Shown one piece after another: positions 17,223-23,019 of a stretch of DNA of 23,019 nucleotides (the first letter of the stretch is position 1; each line of letters starts with the position of its first letter). Location of the stretch: assembly GCF_915070105.1 (NCBI RefSeq), contig NZ_CAJZFJ010000034.1, forward strand, positions 1 to 23,019, read 5' to 3'. Under the pieces are notes generated by a model that was not told the origin of the DNA, did not search any database, and worked only from the letters and a program-made list of their open reading frames with translations. The DNA comes from an uncultured Porphyromonas sp. GTDB lineage: Bacteria > Bacteroidota > Bacteroidia > Bacteroidales > Porphyromonadaceae. Position numbers and translations under genes: made by a program.

Positions 17223-18416
17223 ATGAACCCACCTATACAAATGCTTCACTCAGATGATCGGCTGGACTACCAGCTCCGTATCAGGCGTGTGCAGGCACTC
17301 CTCCAGAGAGAGGGGATCGACGCACTCGTCATTGCTTCGAATGTCAATCTACTCTACACCTTCGGACACATCTACTCCGGCCTAGCTGTCATCCCACAGC
17401 AGGGGGAGGCTCAGTTTTTCATCCGTCGTCCCCAGTCCCTCGTGCAGGGGCAGGAGGGTGTACACGCCATCCGCAAGATCGAGCAGATCGCAGAGCTGAT
17501 GGATACCACTCAGCTGACCTCGGTCGCACTAGAGCTGGACGAGCAGACCTACTCGGATATCCAGCGCCAAGTACGCCTCTTCCCCAATGCCCAGATACAT
17601 AATGCGACGACGCTCCTTAGGGAAGCTCGCATGGTGAAGAGCCCACTAGAGATCAAGCAGACCCGTCAGGGAGCAGAGCGACACGTACGTGCCTACAGCT
17701 ATATCAAGGATCTGTATCGTCCAGGCATGACGGATCGTGACCTGCAGGTCGAGATCGAGTATCGGATGCGACGTGGAGGATCGGTAGGTCTCTTCCGTTG
17801 CTTCGGCACAGCGATGGAGATCTATATGGGTAGTCTGCTGGCTGGGGACAATGCTGGAGCACCCTCACCCTATGACTTTGCCCTCGGTGGTGCAGGTACG
17901 CTTGCCCTACCTCTCGGAGCCAATGGCACCCCCTTAGAGCCCGGTATGGCGGTGATGATCGACATGGCGGGCAACTATGGGGTCTACTACTCCGACCTCA
18001 CACGCACCTACTCGATAGGTCGTCTGCCAGACGAAGCCTATCGCCTACATGAGCTGAGTCGTCGCCTCCATCGGGAGGTCATGCAGCAGGCTCGGCCGGG
18101 TACTACCTGCGCAAGTCTCTATACCGACACGCTCGCTATCGTGGAGGCAGAGGGTGCTAAGCCCTACTTCATGGGGACGGAGCAGCAGGCGCAGTTCGTG
18201 GGGCATGGCCTAGGACTGCAGATCAACGAGATGCCCGTGCTGACGGGGCGCAGTCGGGATGTCCTCGAGGAGGGGATGGTGATCGCCTTCGAGCCTAAGT
18301 TTGTCCTCCCCGGTGTCGGTGCAGTGGGTATAGAGAATACTTACCTCGTGACGGCTACAGGTGTCGAGTGCCTCACGCCTGCCCCAGAGGAGATCATTGA
18401 CCTAACAAAGTCCTAA
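17223..18416 (+). CDS. M24 family metallopeptidase, Xaa-Pro aminopeptidase type
   Basis: This 397-residue enzyme likely cleaves the N-terminal residue from peptides with proline in second position. A creatinase-type N-terminal domain (about 15-135) precedes the pita-bread catalytic domain (about 150-390). All five metal ligands are visible: Asp247 (MIDMAG), Asp258 (YYSDLTRT), His328 (VGHGLG), Glu357 (AFEPKF) and Glu371 (GIENTYLV). The N-domain is shorter than that of E. coli PepP. No signal peptide is seen, so it is cytoplasmic. It lies 45 nt after dnaB and 15 nt before coaD on the same strand, with no terminator between. Confidence 0.9.
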   Translation: MNPPIQMLHSDDRLDYQLRIRRVQALLQREGIDALVIASNVNLLYTFGHIYSGLAVIPQQGEAQFFIRRPQSLVQGQEGVHAIRKIEQIAELMDTTQLTSVALELDEQTYSDIQRQVRLFPNAQIHNATTLLREARMVKSPLEIKQTRQGAERHVRAYSYIKDLYRPGMTDRDLQVEIEYRMRRGGSVGLFRCFGTAMEIYMGSLLAGDNAGAPSPYDFALGGAGTLALPLGANGTPLEPGMAVMIDMAGNYGVYYSDLTRTYSIGRLPDEAYRLHELSRRLHREVMQQARPGTTCASLYTDTLAIVEAEGAKPYFMGTEQQAQFVGHGLGLQINEMPVLTGRSRDVLEEGMVIAFEPKFVLPGVGAVGIENTYLVTATGVECLTPAPEEIIDLTKS

Positions 18417-18431
18417 AGCCCCACCTCTCTC

Positions 18432-18899
18432 ATGAAGCGCAAAGCTCTCTATGCGGGGTCCTTCGATCCCTTCACTCGTGGTCATGCCGATATCGTAGCT
18501 CGTGGCCTTGACCTCTTCGATGAAGTCATTGTCGCCATTGGGACGAACGATGCTAAGCGCAACCTCTTCACCGCCCAAGAGCGTCTCCAGCAGATCCAGC
18601 GTTACTATGTCGATGAGCCACGTGTACGTGTGCTGACCTATACGGGACTTACCGTGTCGCTGGCGCAGGAGCTCAAGGTGAAGGTCCTCCTACGTGGTGT
18701 GCGCAGTAGTACCGATATGGAGTACGAGCGTACGCTGGCCGACCTCAATCGCCATATCGCCGATATGGAGACGGTGCTCCTACCTGCCTCGCAGCGGTTC
18801 ACCCACATCAGTTCGACAGTGGTGCGTGAGCTCCTACATTATGGGGGGGATGTGTCTACCTTCTTGCCTCAGGGCTTCTCCCTAGAGGTCAATCCCTAA
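18432..18899 (+). CDS. coaD: Phosphopantetheine adenylyltransferase (CoaD)
   Basis: This 155-residue enzyme makes dephospho-CoA from 4'-phosphopantetheine and ATP, the penultimate step of coenzyme A synthesis. The nucleotidyltransferase motif appears as AGSFDPFTRGHADI with TxGH at 15-18. RGVRSSTDMEYE (88-99) is the substrate-binding block and HISSTVVRE (125-133) is the second ATP-binding motif of the family. Its length is normal. The start is preceded by CCCCACCTCT rather than a purine-rich ribosome-binding site; the same 10-mer precedes the next gene, 13 nt downstream. Confidence 0.96.
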   Translation: MKRKALYAGSFDPFTRGHADIVARGLDLFDEVIVAIGTNDAKRNLFTAQERLQQIQRYYVDEPRVRVLTYTGLTVSLAQELKVKVLLRGVRSSTDMEYERTLADLNRHIADMETVLLPASQRFTHISSTVVRELLHYGGDVSTFLPQGFSLEVNP

Positions 18900-18912
18900 G
18901 CTCCCCACCTCT

Positions 18913-19248
18913 ATGTCGGACTGGAAGAAACGCCTAGGGGTGCTCTACAGCACCGATCCCAACTATAGCTATACCACAGAGGATGACCAACCCGAGGTAG
19001 CGACGCTCCCTCCTGCTGGGCAACGCCTACGCCTCTCGCTCTCTCGCAAGCAACGAGGGGGCAAGGAGGTAACGCTCATCTCGGGCTTTGTTGGTTCTGA
19101 GGAAGACCTCGAGGCTCTGGGGAAGACCCTCCGCCAGCGTTGTGGGGTCGGGGGCTCTGCCAAGGATGGAGAGATCCTCATCCAAGGCGACCAGCGCACC
19201 AAGCTCCTTACCATCCTACATTCCCTCGGCTACACGCAGACGAAGTAG
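18913..19248 (+). CDS. SUI1/YciH family translation factor (eIF1-like)
   Basis: This 111-residue protein belongs to the bacterial eIF1-like YciH/SUI1 family, thought to influence start-site fidelity in initiation. After a variable N-terminal 35 residues, the SUI1 fold shows LRLSLSRKQRGGKEVTLI, GFVGSEEDLEALGKTLR, then GVGGSAKDGEILIQGDQR and a final LHSLGY. These match the basic 'RKGRGGK...VT', 'KxLKxxCG.GGt.KdG.I.iQGD' pattern. It is the last gene of the lepA-to-coaD run, 13 nt after coaD and about 45 nt before a strong terminator. The role in Bacteroidota has not, to my knowledge, been settled. Confidence 0.9.
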   Translation: MSDWKKRLGVLYSTDPNYSYTTEDDQPEVATLPPAGQRLRLSLSRKQRGGKEVTLISGFVGSEEDLEALGKTLRQRCGVGGSAKDGEILIQGDQRTKLLTILHSLGYTQTK

Positions 19249-19291
19249 TAGGCATGTCACATCGATTACGTCCTACCTAGGCTAAGGCCAA

Positions 19292-19339
19292 AAGCAGATC
19301 GCCCCGATGATCCACGTGGGTCATCGGGGCGATCTGCTT
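19292..19339. terminator. Bidirectional terminator with a perfect 19-bp stem
   Basis: Positions 19292-19310 are the exact reverse complement of 19321-19339. The 10-nt centre is itself nearly palindromic (CCACGTGG), so the whole 48 bases can form one near-continuous hairpin. It separates the convergent SUI1-like (+) and DUF2520 (-) genes and ends in short A/T runs on each side. Confidence 0.8.
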
Positions 19340-19476
19340 CTAGCGGTGACGTCTATCCCTACTGCTCTCTATCGCTCTGTGGGGTCTCCTCTGTGTCCCT
19401 ATCTAATACGGGCTCTAGTGGGCTCCCTTCCCAGGCCTTCGTGGGTAGACCTTTGCCTAAGTAAGGGAGGAGAGGG

Positions 19477-20328
19477 CTAGGGGTGGAGTAGCTTGCTCCT
19501 TGACTGGATCTGCTCAGAGAGTAGGCGGTAGAGGGACTTAAGCTCGGGTCGTCCCTGCAGTAGGCTGAGATGTCGCTCTAGGGTCTGACGATCCCCTCGG
19601 ACGGCAGGGCCAGTCTGTGTCTCGGAGGCTGGGAGGGTGTAGAGCTTCTCTAGGGTCTCACTAAGCAGGGGGAGGAGTGCCTTCTGCGGTAGGCCGTGGC
19701 TGGTGAGGAGCTCCTCGGCTAGGGCGACCAGATGGTTACTGAAGTTACAGGCGAAGACCGCTGCGACATGTAGGATAGCACGCTGTGCCGAGGAGGCTTC
19801 GTGCACCTCGTGGCTTAGGCTCTCTGCTAGTTGGCTCAGTTGGACAAGCGTCTCTCCCTCGCCCGCCTCGATGTAGAGAGGGATGGAGGAGAAGTCGATA
19901 GCCTTTGCCTTGCTGAAGGTCTGTAAGGGATAGAGGACACCCACCTGCTGGTGGTACTCTGCCATGGCCTCCAGAGGGGTACTGCCCGAGGTGTGTAGCC
20001 AGATCCCCGAGGTGTGCCCTGCCAATGCTTGCCAGAGCGAGGGGAGAGCATCATCCCGCACGGCGAAGAGGTACCAGTCAGCATCTTGGCTGAGCTCGGC
20101 GAGCTGGCTGGTGCTCCTGACCTCTCCCGCTAGCGTGCTGGCTAGGCTGGAGGCACTCACTCCGCTGGGGCTGTAGATCTCGGTGATCCGACAGCGCCCT
20201 AGGCTCGTGGAGAGGCCGTGCAGAGCTCGGGCTAGGTGCGTAGCCACGTTGCCCGCACCGAGGAGTACGATACGCTGCTCCTCGGGGGAGACCCTTGGTG
20301 GTCGATGGGGTAGGCTATTGTCGTGCAT
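19477..20328 (-). CDS. Rossmann-fold DUF2520 dehydrogenase
   Basis: This 283-residue protein has an N-terminal NAD(P)-binding Rossmann domain with IVLLGAGNVATHLARAL (20-36). The DUF2520 helical domain follows and shows the family blocks WLHTSGSTPLE (110-120), YPLQTFSK (133-140), HVAAVFACNFSNHL (187-200) and TGPAVRGD (239-246). The architecture resembles 6-phosphogluconate-dehydrogenase-like reductases. The ketopantoate reductase PanG, as I recall it, has this same domain pair, so a role in pantothenate synthesis is possible, and coaD is nearby though on the other strand. The start codon lies 2 nt after the nitroreductase stop, with AGGAAGGATAG just upstream as a good ribosome-binding site, so the pair is one operon. 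Confidence 0.85.
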   Translation of the reverse strand: MHDNSLPHRPPRVSPEEQRIVLLGAGNVATHLARALHGLSTSLGRCRITEIYSPSGVSASSLASTLAGEVRSTSQLAELSQDADWYLFAVRDDALPSLWQALAGHTSGIWLHTSGSTPLEAMAEYHQQVGVLYPLQTFSKAKAIDFSSIPLYIEAGEGETLVQLSQLAESLSHEVHEASSAQRAILHVAAVFACNFSNHLVALAEELLTSHGLPQKALLPLLSETLEKLYTLPASETQTGPAVRGDRQTLERHLSLLQGRPELKSLYRLLSEQIQSRSKLLHP

Positions 20329-20330
20329 CG

Positions 20331-20906
20331 CTATCCTTCCTGCTCGCCCTCCTCGGGTAGGCTGTACCGCTCTAGGTGGATCTGCTCCCAGCGGAGCTCC
20401 TCGATGGGGTGGGGAGTGGTCTCATGCGCCTTGTGCCCAATAGCGATGATACAGAGTACCTCTAGCTGGTAGGGGATGTCGAGGACGTTGCGCACATATT
20501 CGACAGACTCCTGCCCATTGGGGGTATAGCACCCGTAGACATTGGCCCAGCAGGAGCCGAGTCCTAGTGCCTCGGCCTGTAGCTGTAGGTAGCCTGCGGC
20601 GAGGGTCGCATCGGCGATCCACTTCTCGCACTCCATCGGAGAGCCCAGGAGGACGATCCCTAGTGGTGCCTCCCGCAGGAAGCCTGCACCATCCTCCCGC
20701 ATATAGCTCAGCTCCCTCAGGGTATCTCGCTGCTCGACGAGGATGAACTGCGTCGTGTGCCGACCTCGGGAGGAGGGGGCTCTCAGAGCTGCCTCCAGCA
20801 GGAGCCTCACCTCATCGCCCGAGAGGGGCTCATCGGTGAACTGGCGCACGGAGCGCCGTGTGTATATAGCGGGTAGCAGGTGTAGCCTGTCTTGGTCGTT
20901 AGTCAT
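20331..20906 (-). CDS. Nitroreductase family FMN-dependent oxidoreductase
   Basis: This 191-residue flavoprotein belongs to the nitroreductase family, which reduces nitro compounds, quinones or similar acceptors with NAD(P)H. The FMN phosphate motif TRRSVRQF (16-23) is intact, LRAPSSRGRHTTQFILV (41-57) forms the usual second block, and ALGLGSCWANVYG (113-125) follows the dimer-interface helix. Residues 150-191 are a short acidic tail without a recognised motif. The physiological substrate is unknown. It is the first gene of a two-gene operon with the DUF2520 dehydrogenase. Confidence 0.88.
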   Translation of the reverse strand: MTNDQDRLHLLPAIYTRRSVRQFTDEPLSGDEVRLLLEAALRAPSSRGRHTTQFILVEQRDTLRELSYMREDGAGFLREAPLGIVLLGSPMECEKWIADATLAAGYLQLQAEALGLGSCWANVYGCYTPNGQESVEYVRNVLDIPYQLEVLCIIAIGHKAHETTPHPIEELRWEQIHLERYSLPEEGEQEG

Positions 20907-20937
20907 TGCTCTGTCGTATTTAAGTCCATTTGTCCCA

Positions 20938-20945
20938 CAAAGATA
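20938..20945 (-). promoter_or_regulatory. Probable -7 element for the nitroreductase operon
   Basis: On the minus strand this reads TATCTTTG, fitting TAnnTTTG, about 30 nt before the start codon. No TTG lies at the expected distance upstream, where the OmpP1 terminator begins. Confidence 0.4.
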
Positions 20946-20977
20946 TAAAGACTAGCCAAGGTGTGGGCTGTGTGCGA

Positions 20978-21013
20978 CGAGGCCACACTCTAGCTCTCTA
21001 GGGTGTGGCCTCG
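20978..21013 (-). terminator. Terminator downstream of the OmpP1/FadL gene
   Basis: CGAGGCCACACTCTAG (20978-20993) pairs with CTAGGGTGTGGCCTCG (20998-21013) through 16 positions with one T-G wobble, around a CTCT loop. It begins about 30 nt after the OmpP1 stop codon on the minus strand. A clear U-run is lacking. Confidence 0.7.
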
Positions 21014-21042
21014 CTGTGGGATCGCTCTCGGTCGTGTCCCTA

Positions 21043-22596
21043 CTAGAGGGTGTAGTCGATGCCGATGGAGATGATCTGGTTCTTACGTGTGTAGACCTCT
21101 GTGGCCTTGGTGTTCACCCCTGGGAGGGCGGTAGAGACGTAGGAGTCGATCGCCTTCGTGTGCTTCTTGTAGTCGGTGAGCATGTAGGCGATGTTCAGCT
21201 GGATCTCCTTGGAGAGGTCTATACCGACACCGAGACCATAGGAGTTGGAGCTCATGTCGAAGTGGATGTTGCTCTGATAGGCATCCGTCACCCCCTTGCG
21301 AGTGAGCTGTAGGCCTGCGCTGACATCGAGCCAAGAGAGGGCATTCCACTCGAGCCCGAAGAGGTACTCGCTGGTGTTGTGGCTGAGAGCCTTCTGCTTG
21401 TCCCCCGACATACGTGCCTGCTTCTCGAAGAAGTGGTTGAAGCCCACCGAGGCTGTGAGGGTGGGTAGGATCCGGTACGAAGCACCGATAGCTAGTACGG
21501 CAGGCATATCGTTGGCGACCTTGGCGCCGTCTCTGAACTGCTCCATGCCCGAGTCGTTGGCCTTCGTCTGGTTCTTCACCTCGAGTGCCGTACGGAATTC
21601 ATAGCGAGCCCCCACGTTCAGCCCCTCATAGCTTAGGTGTAGGCCGATGATGGGAGCGATACCGATCCCCGTCTGCTTGACCTCGATACGCTTGTCTACC
21701 GAGCCTGCTGCTAGGGCTGCGGGTGCACCGAGTAGGGTACGTACCTGCCCCAGTACGGCAGGGGGGAGGCTTGCCAGGGCACTCTTGACGGCGGGGTTCT
21801 CTGCTAGAGCCTTGTACTTCAGAGCCTCAGCTGCGAAGTAGGTAGGAGCGGAGACCATCTCGCCTGCTTGGTTATTGACTCGGATGTTGCGAATGTAGCC
21901 CGTGTAGGTATTGTAGGCATAGCTCAGGCGTGCCCCGAGGTGTGCGCTGAGGTAGGGGTTGATGCGGTAGGTCGCCCCAAGCTGTAGCCCTAGGGTGTAC
22001 TGTAGTCCCTCCAGACGGCTATCGACAGAATACTTGTTCACCGCAGTGAGGGGGGCGGTGAGGGTGGGGAGCTGGGCGGCAATACCTGAGGGGAGAGCAG
22101 ACCCTAGGGCAGGATTGCTCAGTATGGCCTTGATCGCCTGTGTGGTCGTGGGGATCATAGAGACAGCAGCCTCGAACTGGGGGAGTCCCTTATCGAAGCG
22201 AGCCTTCCCACCGCCACCGAAGACACCAGCGACAGCAGAGAATGCCCAGTCGCCCTTCTTGTAGCTTGCCATGAGCGTGGGGACAATAGGCGCAGTGGCT
22301 GTCCCCTCGAAACGCTTCGTCGTCCCACCGCCATTGAAGGCGAAGGGGGCAAAGGTCGCCTCGATGTCTCGCTTCTGAAAGACCGTCTGGCTATTGATCG
22401 AGAAACGCCATCCGTCGGGAGTGAAGACGAGGCCAGCGGGGTTGTAGTAGGCTGCGTCAATAGCGGTAGAGGCATTGCGTGCGAGGCTCCTCAGATAGAG
22501 GGCATGCAGGCTCGTATTATTGAGTAGCCCTCCAGCGAGAGCGGAGGAGTAGGTGCTTAGGCAGATGAGCCCAAGGGCTAGGGTTCTTTTCATCAA
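21043..22596 (-). CDS. OmpP1/FadL/TodX family outer-membrane transporter
   Basis: This 517-residue outer-membrane beta-barrel likely admits long-chain fatty acids or other hydrophobic compounds. A signal peptide (1-21, ending SSALA) is followed by an N-terminal hatch region with the family motif AYYNPAGL (49-56). Alternating hydrophobic strands such as LGLQLGATYRINPYLSAHLGARLSYAY then run to the C-terminus, which ends IGIDYTL with a terminal hydrophobic residue as expected for barrel insertion. Residues about 135-175 and 240-285 are Ala/Leu/Pro-rich insertions, probably extracellular or plug loops. The first ATG gives a full signal peptide; Met2 would also serve. It has its own -7 element and terminator. 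Confidence 0.88.
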   Translation of the reverse strand: MMKRTLALGLICLSTYSSALAGGLLNNTSLHALYLRSLARNASTAIDAAYYNPAGLVFTPDGWRFSINSQTVFQKRDIEATFAPFAFNGGGTTKRFEGTATAPIVPTLMASYKKGDWAFSAVAGVFGGGGKARFDKGLPQFEAAVSMIPTTTQAIKAILSNPALGSALPSGIAAQLPTLTAPLTAVNKYSVDSRLEGLQYTLGLQLGATYRINPYLSAHLGARLSYAYNTYTGYIRNIRVNNQAGEMVSAPTYFAAEALKYKALAENPAVKSALASLPPAVLGQVRTLLGAPAALAAGSVDKRIEVKQTGIGIAPIIGLHLSYEGLNVGARYEFRTALEVKNQTKANDSGMEQFRDGAKVANDMPAVLAIGASYRILPTLTASVGFNHFFEKQARMSGDKQKALSHNTSEYLFGLEWNALSWLDVSAGLQLTRKGVTDAYQSNIHFDMSSNSYGLGVGIDLSKEIQLNIAYMLTDYKKHTKAIDSYVSTALPGVNTKATEVYTRKNQIISIGIDYTL

Positions 22597-22650
22597 ATTC
22601 TTTGTTTAGTGAACACCTCAGAGGCATAGGTAGCCCCGAGGTTAGCAGGG

Positions 22651-22658
22651 CAAAGGTA
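22651..22658 (-). promoter_or_regulatory. Probable -7 element of the OmpP1/FadL gene
   Basis: On the minus strand this reads TACCTTTG, fitting TAnnTTTG, about 55 nt before the start codon. The upstream TTG is not evident at 20-21 nt. Confidence 0.45.
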
Positions 22659-22746
22659 TAAATTATTGCACACATGCGGTGAATGTGTGCAGTCTGGGGG
22701 TGTGAGGGCATAAGTCTTAGGGGGCTTTGCTTGCGGGATCAAGGAG

Positions 22747-22913
22747 CTCTGTGTGTGGGGCAAAGGGGACTCTGTGCGGAGGAGAAAGTCGGCTCTGTAC
22801 GGAGGGTGAAGTCGGCTCTGTGTGGAGGGTGAAGTCGGCTCTGTGTGGAGGAGGGAATGGGCTCTGTGTGGAGGAGGGAATGGGCTCTGTGTGGAGGAGG
22901 GAATGGGCTCTGT
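22747..22913. repeat. 23-bp tandem array, seven units plus a partial one
   Basis: Units begin at 22747, 22770, 22793, 22816, 22839, 22862 and 22885, each with CTCTGT, and a partial unit starts at 22908. The last three are identical (CTCTGTGTGGAGGAGGGAAT then GGG). Units 2-4 share GAAGTCGG or AAAGTCGG ends, and the first has diverged most. They are contiguous, with no spacers. Confidence 0.93.
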
Positions 22914-22996
22914 CGAGGCATGATTTTGGAGCCCATTCTGAGAGCCCTAAAGTATACAAGTAATGAACGCCTCAACGCTCCTATAAAGAACGCCCT

Positions 22997-23017
22997 CGTC
23001 ACCTTACATAGGTGACG
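22997..23017. repeat. Third copy of the TCACCT/AGGTGA hairpin, loop inverted
   Basis: CGTCACCT-TACAT-AGGTGACG forms an 8-bp stem with a 5-nt loop at the window edge. The stem and the preceding CGCCCT match the copy at 6903-6930, while the loop reads in the opposite direction. Confidence 0.75.
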
Positions 23018-23019
23018 AG

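Larger units (their letters stand above)
22597..23019. other. Intergenic region with promoter, 23-bp array and dispersed hairpin
   Basis: This 423-base stretch runs from the OmpP1 start to the window edge. It holds the -7 element of that gene, the 23-bp array (22747-22913) and the TCACCT hairpin (22999-23015). Open frames cross the array on both strands but repeat the array itself and resemble no protein I recognise. Confidence 0.6.

Noticed and set aside
22747..22913. CRISPR array
   Set aside because: The 23-bp units are directly contiguous with no unique spacers, are not palindromic at their ends, and no cas genes are in the window.
22717..23002. Small repeat proteins on either strand across the 23-bp array
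   Set aside because: Frames are open on both strands only because the repeat lacks stop codons. The peptides merely cycle every 69 bases and no start with a plausible promoter or family match is seen.

Overview
The window looks like a chromosomal segment of a Bacteroidota species, most probably a Porphyromonas-type organism of fairly high GC. The grounds are lineage-typical families (a GLPGLI secreted protein, DUF4199, a GT3-like glycogen synthase, a bacterial serine palmitoyltransferase, a DUF2520 protein), Bacteroidota promoters (TTG, then about 20 nt, then TAnnTTTG), few Shine-Dalgarno sequences, and many lipoprotein signal peptides. The genus call is inference from gene content, not from a marker gene.

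Layout. 1-3200: a GLPGLI protein and a glycogen synthase-like glycosyltransferase, both on +, each with its own promoter and terminator. 3270-5830: two minus-strand genes. One is a lipoprotein I read as two tandem ecotin (serine-protease inhibitor) domains; the other is serine palmitoyltransferase, with a leader of about 230 nt. 5830-7750: nearly 2 kb without a convincing gene, filled with G-rich repeats, 23-bp-periodic sequence, hairpins and a cassette of alternating purine-pyrimidine palindromes. 7750-13630: a six-gene + strand run: DUF4199 membrane protein, GT2 polyprenyl-phosphate glycosyltransferase, ApbE flavin transferase, then substrate-binding lipoprotein, FecCD permease and ATPase of a metal-chelate (siderophore, haem or cobalamin) importer. 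13770-19250: a + strand housekeeping run of lepA, dnaB, an M24 peptidase, coaD and a SUI1/YciH factor, closed by a strong palindromic terminator. 19477-20906: a minus-strand pair, nitroreductase then DUF2520 dehydrogenase. 21043-22596: an OmpP1/FadL outer-membrane protein on minus. 22597-23019: intergenic, with seven tandem 23-bp repeats and a hairpin also found near 6.9-7.0 kb.

How the genes fit together. The importer genes are tightly packed (one ATGA overlap and one 3-nt gap) and follow apbE. The binding protein carries an SGATDS motif in its N-terminal linker that resembles the ApbE flavinylation consensus, so extracytoplasmic flavin chemistry linked to iron uptake is a testable idea. The most striking single gene is the tandem ecotin: its second domain has a canonical loop with Arg at the P1 position, while the first has Gln-Asp there and lacks the canonical loop cysteine.
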